A DNA stretch of 64,000 nt from Syngnathus acus (taxonomy: Eukaryota > Chordata > Actinopteri > Syngnathiformes > Syngnathidae): NCBI RefSeq assembly GCF_901709675.1, contig NC_051100.1:10202786-10266785 (forward strand), in the 5' to 3' direction. Below are positions 1-13,640 of this stretch, one piece after another. Under the pieces are notes generated by a model. The model searched no databases. It was not told the DNA's origin and saw only the letters and a program-made list of their open reading frames with translations. How positions within the stretch are numbered: the first letter of the stretch is position 1; each line of letters begins with the position of its first letter. A program made the translations under genes and the position numbers.

Positions 1-3000
1 AACAAGGGCTATATGAGTCACCGTTCAACAGCCCATTAAGTGTTATTAAAGAATCATCAGGTAATAATTAGCTCATTATGTGTGTTTATCGATCCTTGGC
101 CTCAGTCATTCTTGATTAAGAGCTGAAATGAGGAGAACCATGTTTATTCCTGTTGACTTTGATGAAGTCCTGCAGAAAGCATAGATTGTTATATTGTCAT
201 TTATGAGCTTTTATAATGACACAGCTCTCGGTATAATTCAATGAACAAAGAACGTCGTGGAGCATAGCAGGAATATTTTCATACAATGGGGTACACGGGG
301 TTATTTCCTATTTGGCACTTTGAAAAAAATTAATTATAAATGTTCACTCTTCCTTTCTTATCTGACTCATTAGCCCCCCCCCCCCCCCCCTTGGGTCCCA
401 ATGTCTGGTCTTGATGAAAACTGCTTGTTACAGTGTTCTATAATAACTTCATAATAATAATTTTGTTCATTATTTTGATATATATATTTCATATACAAAT
501 CATGACGTCTGTTCATATTCATTGTGCATAGTAATGTCACCAGTATTCTGTTTGTGCATACTGTTACCAGTATTCCGTTTAAACTCTGTGTTATTAAGTG
601 GAAATTAATTAAGTCAAATTAATTGTTTTTCACAACACCCAGATGATCTCACACAGCACCCTCAAACCGTAAGTTGTTCTTTTTGTCTGCTGTAACATCA
701 CCATAGCAACAGTTGAAAGGCGGGAATTCAGGTGAACTTCCATTTTTCGAACATATCCTTGAGCCAGTTCCTTGAATAACGACAAACATTTCTCAAAAGC
801 AGTTTTGGTTCATAAATAAAGAAATAGTGTCTCTGATTGAAGACTTTTTTTTTATTTGACACATATGTTCTCAAAATAAAAAGACTAAATAGATTACATA
901 AGACTCCATAAATGAATAAACCATTTGTGGCAGACCGGATCTTGATACCTGGCTTTGAGTTTGAAACAATTTTTTAATTTGTATGAAGTCATGTGATCTT
1001 AACTCCGTTGGAATCCTGGGCATACTCCATTTTTTTTCTCCCCTTCATATATAACATTTATACTTTTTCATTTGCAAAAGGCTCTCAAATGATTTGTGTT
1101 TTTAATGCACTCGAGAACAATATGCTCATTTCACACAATGCTCTCAACTACATAAAGTGACTCATGACTTGTTGGGGTGGGGGGGAGTAGAGGAGAATAA
1201 ATGTGTCGTTGTCTATAAATTAACCAAAAGACAAACACTTAAACTTAAATCTCCTGGGATGTGTTTTCTGGGAAATTGTCAGCTCCTAAGCTATTGTTTA
1301 TCATGTTTTATGGCTCATTTTGGTGTTCTTTGGCCTCCTATATTGCAAAACAACCTCAATCAATTGTCTTTGTCAGCCTGACAACCCAAGAATGAAACTG
1401 TGCTGCAGCAAATCCCTTCCAACAGCGCAGCATCCTTTGACAGCATGTATTACAGCAGGATGCTGACAGCCACATCAAGACACAATTCCTGAAGGAATAA
1501 GCCGTTGATTATCGCTTGTGACAAAAGCTTTTCTTTTAACTTTCTCATCACTATGAAGAATGACCTTCAAAGTGGAAAGAAGAGAGGGAGGGCAGAAGCA
1601 TCCGAATAAATTATAGGCTGCTGCCCTTGTCAAATGCCTCCTGCAGTGGAAGTCTGACTGTCTCTCACAAATATATTCTTCTAGAAAAGAAACAACACTA
1701 CAACCAACAATTACACTTTCCACCAAAATGGAACCATGAGAGACTGCTGATTTTTCACTGTGGACTGAAAACCTATGGCTTTGACATCAAGATGACTATG
1801 AGACAAGAAATAAATGGTTCAAGTTTTTCATTAAGTTCAAGTATTTAAGTAAGTGACCTTACTTGGGAGTTTTTCATACCTGTTCACTTGAGAGGCAATT
1901 TTGCTGACATCTAATAATAAATGGCGGTCAGCCAGGATTATATAGTGGGTCTAGTTTTTTCTTCATATTCAACAATTCAAGTCATTTCAACAAATTGGAA
2001 CATGGAGCCCAGGTGGCATTGATACTGTAGGTATGGTGAATATATGGACGAAAGAGATTTTTTTTTTATATGACCGACAGGTTACAGTCACTTCTGCCAG
2101 TTGACACTGCTTCTTTATTATGAAAAGAAATGGCCAAATATCATGTTGTAATGATAATGTGCTAGTTCCCATAGCTGGAGCAGTGAAAGCGAAAGGTTTC
2201 TCTGGCTGAAGTAACTTTGTATTTGTGCTGAACTTTTGATTATAAATAAATGAATGAATGTATGTAGAAATAAATCAAATAAAAACTTTCATGATTCCAA
2301 TATCCTGAAAGTTAAAAAAGTAAACTCATATTTATGTATACGGCGCCACACAACGAAGCTTTAAGTGCTGTATATAAATGATGAAAGGTAACAGCCAGAA
2401 TAATCATAATACACTCATAAATAATTAAAAAAGCTGTTGCCAGCCACCACTGCCTTTAAAAACTTTTAATATAGTCTTCACAAACAAAACTCAAATATGA
2501 CATTGAGTTTCAGTCACATGGTCCACTACTTTTGCTCACATGAAAAATGGGTGGATTTTAAAAAGTGATATCTTGTACGTTGTCTGATCCAGATGTAAAT
2601 ACCTGAAATGTTTATCCATCTTATTTTCCTGTTTTGATGCCAATTATTTTAAAATCGAGATTAGTATTAGAATTGTAAATTGTGGATATGGTGTAAGGCA
2701 GAAGAGCTTTAACAAGGGCAGAGTAAACAGGAAAAGCATCTAAGTAATTACTCCTTGGCTGTCAGCATCCTGACATGCTGGGTCACAGTTCATCATGGAG
2801 TTTTAGAGAAATCGTTTGTTCTCATAAGTTAACCCGCATCTCAGCGACTGTCCGTCACCTCCAGATCTTCTATTGATTGTCTGCAAAAAATCTTTCTTCA
2901 TGTCCGGTTCTCACACCTCTCCCGATCACAAGAGAAGATGGCCCTGTTTTTAAGGAGCTATAAATACGATTTTTAATGGCTCCGACCAGTCTAAATGACT

Positions 3001-3963
3001 GCCATCCATTGAAAGGGTAGCCGGCACTGTTGATCAATACCAATGAGTTCAGGATCACCTTGGCAGGTGGTGACATTTCTCACATTCTGAGTGTTATGCT
3101 CCATTTAAGAATCTAATCAGGCTGTGTGGAAGCTTAAAGTAAAAAGAAAGCTTTTATTAAGAATGTCTTAAAGTCAGAAAACCAGGGTTGCGCAATCACG
3201 CTAACTCTCATTTGGGCACTCAAGAAGTACATTTTCAAGGACAGACAACACGGTGGTCAAGACAAAATTCAACTGAGTTGAGATATAAATAATGTTGACA
3301 GCTTCAAGGATGGCAATAAAAGCACTTAGATTGGAGCGAGACAATGCGAGATGTGAAGCTGCTGACGTGCACATCATCCTTCAAAATCACGAATTGTGTG
3401 GGATGATGTTGGTGCCTTCCAAGATCAATGTGTGATGGCTGGCTGCGAAACATTTCATTGCCATAGACAAGGCCGATGACTTTCGTTCTAAACTGTACCA
3501 GCAGTTTTTCTATCACACTTGCCAACTATTCACCGTTATTAACTTTTCACTCTGCAGTGAATACGCTGACCCGAAGAGGGATTAAGAGGCTTCTTGAATT
3601 TACAGACAATGTCTTGCAATCTAGAGGGCACTACGGGCATTGTAAAATGGAAATAAATATGCCACTCACCCACTGTCAATAAAAATAGCATCTGGGTAAA
3701 GTGAGGATTTCTCGTGGGAAATTGCAAGAGTGGAGGCATGAACCTGAAGTGGGTAGATTAGCCAAAATATTTTCTCAGTTAAGGTTACAGTTCCTTTAAG
3801 ACCTTTTTTCAAATTATTACTTGAGCAGGACAAAGCATTGAGTGGGAAAAAAATACCCAAGTATTTTATTTTTTATGTTCTTTAAGGATGGATGGTAGAA
3901 AAATTGTATTCAAATAATTTTGGGTAGGGAAGGGAGGTGGTCATCTCCTACCTCTCTGACATA
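1..3963. other. Intergenic, AT-rich, no gene seen
   Basis: Short chance frames only. The C17 tract at 374 is the sole distinct element; I recognise no exon, RNA gene or transposon. Confidence 0.7.
374..390. repeat. Poly(C) tract, C17
   Basis: An uninterrupted run of 17 C in AT-rich DNA. Its length in the assembly is unreliable. Confidence 0.9.
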
Positions 3964-4310
3964 ATCTAATGCAGGGGTGTCAAACTCATTTTTTTCACGG
4001 GCCGCATTGTAGTCATAGCTTCTTTCGGAGGGCCATTATGACTGTCAACCCAAATAAATGTATGACCACCTCATATTATATACAGTAAAAGCTACAAAAT
4101 AAAAAGGCAAATAACTCGTTTTCAAATCAGACGAGTAAAAACTGGTCAAATATTTAAAAAAAAAAAAGATATTATTAAAAGTGAAGACAATTTGCAATTC
4201 TAGTAATGACACGTGAATTTGATGCACAATTTGTCTTCGCGGGCCACATAAATGATGTGGCGGGCCGTATCTAGCCCCCGGGCCTTGAGTTTGACACCTG
4301 TGATCTAATG
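3964..4310. mobile_element. hAT-type non-autonomous DNA transposon (MITE) with 8-bp target duplication
   Basis: Element 3972-4302 (331 bp) starts CAGGGGTGTCAAACTCA and ends TGAGTTTGACACCTGTG, an imperfect terminal inverted repeat. It is flanked by the direct repeat ATCTAATG at 3964-3971 and 4303-4310, identical on both sides. An 8-bp duplication and CAGGGGTG ends are typical of the hAT superfamily. Subterminal CGGGCCGC/GCGGGCC motifs are also inverted. No transposase is encoded. Confidence 0.9.
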
Positions 4311-4761
4311 GATCTAACTTCATTTTAATTACTATCTTAAAACCCATCACACTAAGAACTCCATTGTTTCAGCAGCAATAGTGGATAGAGGAAATAAAAC
4401 CAAAATAATGTGCAAGGAGGACACAAAATATGCACCCATTGTGTTAACATGATAAACTGTACATTTACATACAGAGTACAAAAGGAAGAGCTCACATAGT
4501 GCTTCAGATAAAAACGCCATAAACATCGGAATTGAATTTGCATCATAGAAGAAATTCATGTAAGAAGCACACTGCACAGAATAAAAAAATCCATGCCTAA
4601 ACTATCCAGTACTGTGACAGCCGCAGTCGTGAGGGTGCAGAGGAAGCTCTCCTTCACACAGCGCGGGTACAAAAGTCTGTCGCTGAAGGAGCTGTGCAGT
4701 GTTGTCAGTGTCCTAGAGGGACTGTTTAGGGTTGTCCAGCGTAGTCGACAGCTAAGCCAGT

Positions 4762-4778
4762 GTCTCTCTCTCTCTCTC
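4762..4778. repeat. (TC)n microsatellite
   Basis: A short pure TC dinucleotide run. Confidence 0.8.
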
Positions 4779-5984
4779 CCTGATTTATACAAAACCTGGA
4801 TGATGCCATGCGGTTTTTGAGCCCACAAATGATCATTATTTTAGCTGTAAAGACAAAGTTCTATTCCATTTGCTATGGACTATTTTATGGCTGACTGTGC
4901 TGTGAAAGAGCGAGAGAGGCAGGTGTCAGCCTAATCTCCTTAGCCGAGGTACAAACGTGGCATTCTGTACCTTTGCTCAAGCATGCAGTTTTATAAATGT
5001 GTAAATAATAGATGATGAACTGTCGCGGTATGCGAGTCAGTGGAACTTGAATTATGAGCTTGTTTCTTTTGGATAAAACTTTTTTTGATGATCTCCGCAC
5101 TGACCTATTCTTGAATAATGAATGTCGATCTATTCCAGTTTAATTAGGGTAACATGTTTGTTTCCAATAAGGCTGTTATGAGGTGAGGAAATGTGTAATT
5201 AAGAACAAGCAGTGTTGGTTGTTTCGTTCTTTATAAAAATAATTGTATCCATCATCGCTTTGTATCTAGTCAGAGGTTCTATTGAAATTAAATCAATTAA
5301 ACCACATTCGATTGCTCTTCTGATAAGACATACCACTCTTCTTATTCCCTTTGTGTAGTGATATGCATGCTGATACAGAAACTAACGAGTATTGCATTTT
5401 TTTGTGTGTATCAAATTTGTCTCTACATGTGCGCATAATTTGTGTTAATGCAAGTATGAACAACTGAACAGTATAAAAAACCCAATTCCTAAGCGTTGCA
5501 AAGGTCGAGAGCCTCTTGATGAAAACAGATAAGTGATTAAGTCTCGCTTTCACAGAGCAGCTTTCAAGAGAATGTGAAAGGACATGAAAAAGATGGTAAG
5601 ATTAGTGATATTCATCTGCAGTTGTTTTCACAGGCTTGCTTGAAGTGGAAAAAGGAATGTGAGCACTGATGTTGGGGTTTATGATGTTCAATCTGTGGAA
5701 GACACATTGGTAAACATGAAGAAGTAATCAAAGCTTCCTTGGGTCCTTTGAAAACTGCTACGTATGTCAAACTTTTATTATTGTTTATTTATTTCATTTA
5801 AACCGCCACTAAAGGGAAAAAAACAGATCAAAATAACACCCGACACCAGCAACATATTGGGTGACCGTGTCTGTCATAACAGTGCATGGAAATGTCTCGG
5901 AAATTGAAATTGGGTAAGAAATTGGCTGTTTTCTTTAAGCAACCATTTCGAACGAATACTAGGGCTTCGAATACTCCCTCCCCT

Positions 5985-6275
5985 GTTCCCTTCCTCTCCC
6001 CTTGTCTTGTGTGCACCTACTTCCTCTCAGTGGCACCTCATTATCCCGGATTACATCATGTCTCATTCTGTCACATCGCCAGTTCATTGTATTCAGTCGT
6101 CATGTTCCTGCATTGATTGCAAACTTTGATCGTGTTTTGATTTTTGACCTTGGCACATTTTGGATACCGCTGCCTATGGTGACTGTGTACTAAGTGCACC
6201 GACTGCTTTAGTTTTATTAACAGTTTCTGCCTCAGGTCCTGCATTTGCCATCTTGTAGTGATCTCGACGTCACCA
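5985..6275 (+). repeat. Possible degenerate interspersed repeat
   Basis: The wording GTATTCAGTCGTCATGTTCC, then CCTCAGGTCCTGCATTTG resembles the 3' portion of a repeat often seen in fish DNA, but the match is from memory and decayed. Confidence 0.3.
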
Positions 6276-8113
6276 TAAAAAAGGAAGTGCAATGTGTGCT
6301 GCGTGCAGCTTTAATTGATTATTGTTGTTAACATTATTATCATTATTATTTTTGGGTCTATAATTTTATAAACTGATTTTAATAATATTATTGTAATATT
6401 ATAGTATACCATTGATCTATTGTATAATGTTTTTGAATTGTAATAGTAGCATTTTCATGCGAGTCAGTATGAGTATTTGCTCTACTTGGTCTGACTGTAA
6501 TGAGACCCGGGGCTCACATGCATATATAACTGGGCCATCTGGGAGCTTTTTTTTTCTTTTTGCAGAATGCCTCACATAGTATGTTGGCGTTTGATGGCAG
6601 TCAAGTGGAAGAATTACACTAAATATCTCACTTTTGCACAACGTTGCAGTGATTAGAGAAAGATTTCAATTCATCATGTCAAGAAAATCCCACTGTGCCA
6701 CATCCAGTTAGATGAATCAAAGATTGAGCTCTGTATGGCACTCAGTTAGTTTCCATATGGCAGCATTGGACTCATGGATAATCACTGTAATTACCTTGAA
6801 TGTTTGCACTCTGGACCATTTGCCTCGCCAGCTGTCATTGCTGAAGCATCTGCTGAGTATCACGCATGTGCTGGCTCACCCCGCGTTCCTCCTTTTGACC
6901 ACCTAAAAGCACATGTCCGTTAAGTTTATTCGCAAAAGTAAAAGCAGTGGTGCCTCTACCAGTATAGTCCTTTCGATAAATGCCATGCCGTCGTGACTTA
7001 ATCGACTCCCCGCTCTGCTCGTATTGCTCTGACGTGACTTCATCCTTAATAAACAGAAATGGCTTTATCTCGCCGAGCTGTATGAATCTCTCAGGTCTCA
7101 CAGCAAATCAACTTTGATTAAAGGAATGTCATAATGCAACCTTAATTTTAAGAAATATTGCTTGGCTGACCTTTATATATATATACATATATGATTTCTG
7201 ACGAACTGTCAAATCCCTTATCCTATGCAGTCAACATTGAGAACACATTGCAATCATCTGACCAGCCAGAGGATACGTTCAAAGAAAAATGTATTTGGGG
7301 ACCGGTCAATAAAAAGTGTTTTAATAAGGGCAGGTCCTGATAGAAAAACCTGGAGGGTGATTCAACTGACGTGGCACATTGATTACAAGACAATCAGATC
7401 AATGAGTCGGCGCCTGATGGTATTTGCTTGACAAGCAGACTTGATGTCTTGATGAGGACACACGTAAGAAGAGAGAAAACACTCTTTCCTTTGTAAAGCC
7501 TGAAGAAATATTGTCTCGCTGAACATCTTCCTCACAGCGGGCCAACTTTCGAATCTTGTTTTTAATCTCGTGTCGATTAAGCATGTTACTTGCATGAGTT
7601 CTGCCGCTTTCGCCAGTATTGCAAAAAACATGGATGTAAGTTTAATTGAGGACGGGCTCCTTCAGCTCTGACAGGAATAAAAACGAATATTATTATAGTC
7701 GATCAGGTGATCTGTGGTTGCGCTAAAACTTTGGATAAAGCTAAATGCAAACTTGTGTCTCAATGGCACAGCAACTGAGTATTATTATCGGTCAGCCATG
7801 TTGTGGATCAAAACAGATAGGAGCAAATGTACCTGACGTTAAAGTCAGGTAATTTCACACGATTACAATCACTATGTGTTTTATATCCTCGTAATGAATG
7901 TTTTAGTTGTGCGAAACACCCAGCTTGCACTGTATTTGACCGCGTTTTTATGGAATGATCTGAGAGGTCTCGCTGACTCATTTCTGACAATCTCATCTGA
8001 TTAGAATGTGAGAGATGGTGCAGGAGTCTGGATCAGGTGTAATCTAGCCACATTTCTTCTCTACCTGCCGAGACTGCTGCTGCATTGATGCATATTTCAT
8101 ATGCTTCTTGTCA

Positions 8114-8237
8114 TTTTTAAGAGAGGATTACTCTGATGGCCTTGTACATCAAATTTACATGCGGCTACATTTTTTATATATTTTGCTTTTTTTACCTTTT
8201 TAAGTGAGAGATTAGTCTGATGGCCCCATAGATCAAA
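8114..8237. repeat. Local direct duplication
   Basis: TTTTTAAGAGAGGATTACTC (8114) and TTTTTAAGTGAGAGATTAG (8197) head two diverged copies sharing TCTGATGGCC and ATCAAA. Period about 82 bp. Confidence 0.6.
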
Positions 8238-8523
8238 CAAGTCAGATTCCCTTTGGAAAAAAAATAGTTCGGGAGAAGAACAACTAAATGGTGATATTTT
8301 CTTTGAATATGCACAGCATGATTTTGACACTATTTGATTTTCCCGAGGAAGAGGTTGTCAGTTTAGCATTGTACACCTGCTGATGGTGTTGACATTCCAA
8401 CTTTAAATGACATTCAATTTCAATATAGTACAGTGCATTCTTTTGACCTTTCATACTATAAAAGAGGCACAGAAATAACAACTAGTTGTTTCCAAATCAG
8501 AGCATGGTCCGATTTGAAATATT

Positions 8524-8742
8524 AATAATAATACTACTTATTATTTATTTATTTATTTATTTATTTTTCATTACTTATTTAACTTATGCCCACATGAAAA
8601 CAAGTAAGTGAAAATAAAAATTGTAATTCATGTAATTCATGTCATTCATAAAATAATACTTATTATTTTTATTTTATTTTTTTCCATTACTTATTTAACT
8701 TATGCCCACATGAAAATGAGTAAGTGAAAATAAAAGTTGTAA
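8524..8742. repeat. Tandem duplication, period about 116 bp, with (TTTA)n
   Basis: Two copies share CATTACTTATTTAACTTATG, CCCACATGAAAA and AAGTAAGTGAAAATAAAA (starting at 8569 and 8685). Each is preceded by a TTTA-rich tract; a short GTAATTCAT repeat lies between them. Confidence 0.85.
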
Positions 8743-9660
8743 ATGTTTTCAGTGTCCAGCAAAAATATTTGCCTCACCAATCCAATGTTTGAGTAGGAGG
8801 AGATATTCTTCCATTCATTCAAAGTAGCACGTTTTGCATGTTAAATAAAGTCAACAGGCAACAATTTGGAAAAACTGTTAAAGACGTATACAGCAATGAA
8901 TGCAGTGTCCAGCAGCTGCTCTAAATTGTTTCCATAAAATGTTGTAGTGAAAGTGTTATCATGATGATGACAATTGACTCCAGGGAGTCATTGCAGAAAA
9001 ACACATTTGCGGTGCCATCAAATCAATGCCATTATAGCAAAAGTAATGGTCACTCTTGCCAAAAAAAAAAACGTTCTCAAATTTTAACTGGAGAAATAGT
9101 CACTGTATACAATTACATATACATAAAAATACCCTAATCGGCGGTGCACATGCGATGATTACATTTGGCACCTTGAAGATTAGAATTCAGAGCCGAGCTG
9201 AAATTAAACATAAAGGTTGAATGGAACGACTGTGGGTTGTAAGATAGAAGAGAATTGAGGGGCATAAAGAAGATGAAAGTAATTATTGTTCACAAGAAAA
9301 TGTGCTTTTGGAGCAGAACTCTGACATTCCCTCTAAGAGGAAAATTACATGTTACACGAGCAGTCTGACCTGCTCTGACAAATATCTTTATGCACTTGTT
9401 CATGCTGGAGCAGCCTCTGCAGGTTGTAGGATAACAAATGTCTTTTAAAGAGAAGCAATTAATACTCACTGCAGGAAATATTTTATACTGTTATTTTACC
9501 TCTCATTTGGCAAGTTTCCTGTCCTGCTAAGTATCAGAGCACTAATTATGATGATGAATGCTGACTATAAACTTAACGAGTGTTTGCCTCAGGTTAGAGT
9601 ATCGAAAAAAGGTCTTGCTTAAAATAGGTATGATGATTGTTATAATTTATTCCGAGTTAT

Positions 9661-9871
9661 TACCGTATTTTCCGCACTATAAGGCGCACCGGATTATAAG
9701 GCGCACCTTCAATAAATGGCCCATTTTAAAACTTTGTCCATATATAAGGCGCACCGGATTATAAGGCGCGCCAAATATATGGACTTATATATGGGCAAAG
9801 TTTTAAAATGGGCCATTCATTGAAGGTGCGCCTTATAATCCGGTGCGCCTTATAGTGCGGAAAATACGGTA
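9661..9871. mobile_element. Foldback MITE with TA ends (family A, copy 1)
   Basis: Begins TACCGTATTTTCCGCACTAT and ends with its reverse complement. Almost the whole 211-bp element is one long inverted repeat built from ACTATAAGGCGCACCGG-type units, and it could fold into a hairpin. The ends TA|CCG...CGG|TA fit a TA target duplication as in Tc1/mariner-like elements; the superfamily is inferred. No protein is encoded. Confidence 0.88.
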
Positions 9872-11524
9872 ATAGTACAAGAGGCCGTCTACTTTATTAG
9901 ATTATCTTTGAGTTACTGCGTAAATGTAGCTCCCCATGCCACTACCTGTGTCAAATTTTGTCAGATTTTACTGGGTCATTCCAAGCACCCACCCCCCTTT
10001 GTATATCACCAGTAGACCAAGTAGAAGAGTTCATTCATTATGTAGCGCTATCTCTGTGCAAGTCTCTTTGAACATGCAAAGGGAGCTCATCTGTTTAATT
10101 AGTTTGTCTCTTCAATGCGGCTGCACTGCACGTCATTGTGGCTGCCACGTACTGCGGTCATTAGACGTTATGAAATGTGAGCTTCTGCCTTCTACCACTG
10201 CTGTTTGCTCATAAGTCGTCTCGGTCCAAGTGATGCGTTGGATTCCCTCCAAGACTTGTCCTTTTATTGATCGGACTCTTTTATTGCACCATCACATTCC
10301 TTTAATTCATTGAATGGCTTCATGGCCACAAACTGCGGTTAACTGAAAATAGTTCAGCAACGTTGAGTGTTAATGCTTGGAGGTGTTTTAATGACATTGT
10401 TTTAACGAACAGTGATTATTAATTTAAATGAACCTTCACTTTTAAGTGTTCTATAACTTGTTCTTTCCTTGGGTTTAATGACTGTTGTCTTTGCAAATGT
10501 AAGGCTACATTGCACACGCACGCACACACATACATAAAAAACAGTTATATTAAACATCAAACATTATAAACAAGTAGGCCTTGACTGGCATTGTCGGTAA
10601 ATTAAATAGCTGCCTTAGCTTTAGAAGAGTTGAAGACAGTTAGTGTGAGATGCTGGCAGTGAGAGTCCTAGGATGAATGGGCCCGGTACTTTGGCACCGA
10701 GCCGGACCATCACCCAACCACAAGCACGCACACGCACGCATCACACACATTCACATAAGAAATATTTTGGGAAAAATACATTGGAGTGGACCTTAGATTT
10801 TTTTTGTTAAATTATTCTACTGCAACAGCAAAGAATAATAGAATATGAGCAAAACAACAGATTTTTGTAAAATAAACAAATCTGGCATGAATATAAAAAT
10901 AATTAAAGCCATAAGCAAACACACTCAGCTCATCGAATAAAGAGTCTCACAATTAGAAATTGATGGAATGACCGGGGGTACCCCTGGTTAATTGCTTGTA
11001 AAGGCACTTTTATTGGGCAAGCATCAGAACAAGCTGACTCACAATGAATGAGTCACGACACAAACAATGGGCTCACTAAACAGAACACTCACTTAACTTG
11101 GGTTATAGCATAATAAATTACAGGTACCACAATTTCCATACTGTTGAATGCATGCTTGACCCACAAAATGTAAAGGAGCCGTATCATACTATTTCTCACA
11201 GTTAACTATTAGCATATATAGGATTATATATTACCTGTGACATTATTTTGGTGGCTATTTTACTAAGTGGGACACCTTGTTCCTAATTAATAATGACTAG
11301 AAATTGAGCACATTGCAGAGGGTACGTGGAAACAGTTTATATCTCATTTGACAGCCGGCCTGAGAGAGTAGGTGTGTGTTTAGTCTGCAGGGGCAGCGCG
11401 GGGGTGGCTCCTCACTTTGTGACATCACAAACAATTGTTTTGTTGGGCTGGTGCTTCGAGAGGAGGAATGAGCAGGAAATCTCCTAGATGCCTTCTTTTT
11501 GCAGCTAATAGTTGCTCCTCCATG

Positions 11525-11564
11525 TTGCTTTGCTTTGCTTTGCTTTGCTTTGCTTTGCTTTGCT
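11525..11564. repeat. (CTTTG)8 pentanucleotide microsatellite
   Basis: Eight near-perfect copies of TTGCT/CTTTG. The minus-strand frame across it reads KAKQS repeats, which is a repeat artefact and not a gene. Confidence 0.92.
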
Positions 11565-12639
11565 ACAAACACCTTTACATGATACAGAAAATAATTTGTT
11601 ATCTAGAAGTCTTGTCCTTGTTGGGAGAATGATGAGTTTTAGAAAACTTAAATGTAAATTGTAATAGCTGGGAACGTCGGGTGAACCTCTGTCAAGTTCT
11701 AACTTCAACTGGATATTTTGATGTATTGTTTAACTTTGGTGCTTTATTCAAAAACCGGTTTTCCGAGTTGAGATCATTTCCCCTTGCGAAATGTCACAGT
11801 GGATCTTTGAGTCTACTACTATTCTAGCTTCACTTTGATATTGCTGTGGCTCAGACTGGATTTTATCCACATCTGAGCAGCAGTAGTTTCTATATTGCAC
11901 AGAAAGGTCAGATGACAAGCTGTGAATGTGATTAAGAAAAGGATGTAAAGACTGTTTTTCTTTTTCATACCAAGTTGAATTTGAAGGTGGAAAAGTTATC
12001 ATTAAAGTAGTCTTATGTAAAGGTTCAACCTGAATATTTACAGTACCTGAGCTCTAATGTCACAGCGAATCAAAGCTTCCAGTGTCAAATCTCCTCAGTC
12101 CCAGAACATCACAGACCAGACATGTTACAGGGTTACACAACAGAGGCAGGAGCTTTCAAATCCACACCAAGGGACCAACTAAAGTCAACATTTTCAGCTT
12201 CTATCTTTTCACTTTTAGAGGGGAAAAAAAAACATGTTGATGTGTGACAAGAAAAAAAGCAGCAGTTTACTTTTGTGTCCTGAGGCAAGAGCTGCACCGT
12301 AATGACAACGAAAGTCTGACTTGCATGGATTTGTCTTTTGTTATGTCCGCAGAGAATACAGTACAAGTCCACGTGAAGCCACAATAAAGTGTATTTTTGC
12401 AATATTGATGTTCTTGAACTGGCCAGTAGTAAGAAAACATGATGCAAGCCTATTTATAATCTTTCAGTGAATTTCCACCATATTTGAAAAGTCAACCAAA
12501 ACATCACATTTTAATATTATTCCATATAAACACCAAGCTTCACAGCTCGGAAGTTCAGTATTTGAATCCCAGCTTTGGAACCATGCAAATGGTTTCATCA
12601 TAAGTTTTCTGTAACGCTTCGTTGGATATTTAAGAGGCA

Positions 12640-12765
12640 ACTGAGATTTGTCTCCAGCCAATCACAGGGCACGAACTGTATAAAAAAAACATTCATACCA
12701 AAGCTAACATGCATGTTTTGGGAATGTGGGAGGAAACTGAAGGAGTACAATGCAAACAAGCGTGA
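12640..12765 (-). repeat. Old SINE remnant (same family as 27682)
   Basis: Contains the reverse complements of the SINE body motifs: CCAATCACAGGGCAC, then CATGCATGTTTTGGGAATGT and GGGAGGAAACTG. Much diverged, with gaps. Confidence 0.65.
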
Positions 12766-13544
12766 TGTTAAATATTGTAAAGAAAATTAATAAAAACTCA
12801 CATTCGACTTTTGTGTGGCGCCATGATTAAGGACAGTGGAAACGACAAGTTTTTGAGAGACAGAGTTGTGTTTTTGTTTCGTACAAAATCTAACCATCTT
12901 TGGTATATTCGACTTCAGCGGATTCATTATGTTTCAAAAGCCTCCTTAAATGACCATGGTGGGTGCTGTCAGATACAGTAAAAGTTAAAACGTCCTACAG
13001 ACTGCAGCTGCTACACTTGACTGCCAAGTCCATTGCTATCATTTGATCTTATCAGATGTGTCCGGTCTGTGTGTGCAGCCATGTGTTTGGAGCAGTGGCC
13101 AAAAGAGCCTTTAACATAAAACACATCCTCAGTGCTCCCTCCATCAAGTAAGCAAGGCCTCGAAAAGAGCTGACTGCTGCAGCCATTTCAAAGACTTTAT
13201 CGCTGAGGTCACGCCCTCATATCAGAACAAGGATGTCTGATGGGCAATGCTGAAAGAAAAATGGATTGTTCATTTAAGACAGCTACACCTCTGCTGCAGT
13301 CTTTAGAGTGTTTTGAAACTGGTAGTCCTTATTGTGGTCACATGACATTACAAAGTGTACTTTTATACTAAAGAATCTTTCCATGTGATGCAACTGCTCC
13401 ATAACTATTTGGTGATGGGGAAAAAGGACAAGGCAGAGCCTATTCAATTTAGCTGAAAGTTCTCTTTACGTGTAGCAATAATAGAGGTCACTTGCAAGAG
13501 TGTAGGTAATTAATAGTGAGTCAGGGGAAATGCCTGCACTTCTC

Positions 13545-13640
13545 CTGATCGCCTCTAGAGGCACACACCTGATCAGCATCGTATATGAGCTTCTTCAGAG
13601 CTTGCTGATGAGCTGATCATTTCAAGTTATGCAGGAACAT
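13545..13640. repeat. Fragment of a dispersed repeat (copy 1)
   Basis: Shares the exact 20-mer AGCTTGCTGATGAGCTGATC (13599-13618) with 30648-30667 and has similar flanking CACACCTGATCA wording. It resembles a fish repeat with a CACACCTGATTCAAATGATCA core; the class is not determined. Confidence 0.5.

Larger units (their letters stand above)
4311..9660. other. Intergenic, no gene seen
   Basis: AT-rich with simple repeats and the two local duplications near 8.1-8.7 kb. None of the open frames has conserved motifs or good splice context. Confidence 0.65.

Noticed and set aside
374-390. Poly(C) tract as a functional i-motif or G4-type element
   Set aside because: A plain homopolymer with no loop structure; assembly length uncertain and no gene nearby.
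11297-11708. Frames with repeated KAKQS residues
   Set aside because: Produced by the CTTTG microsatellite in two frames; not a repeat protein.
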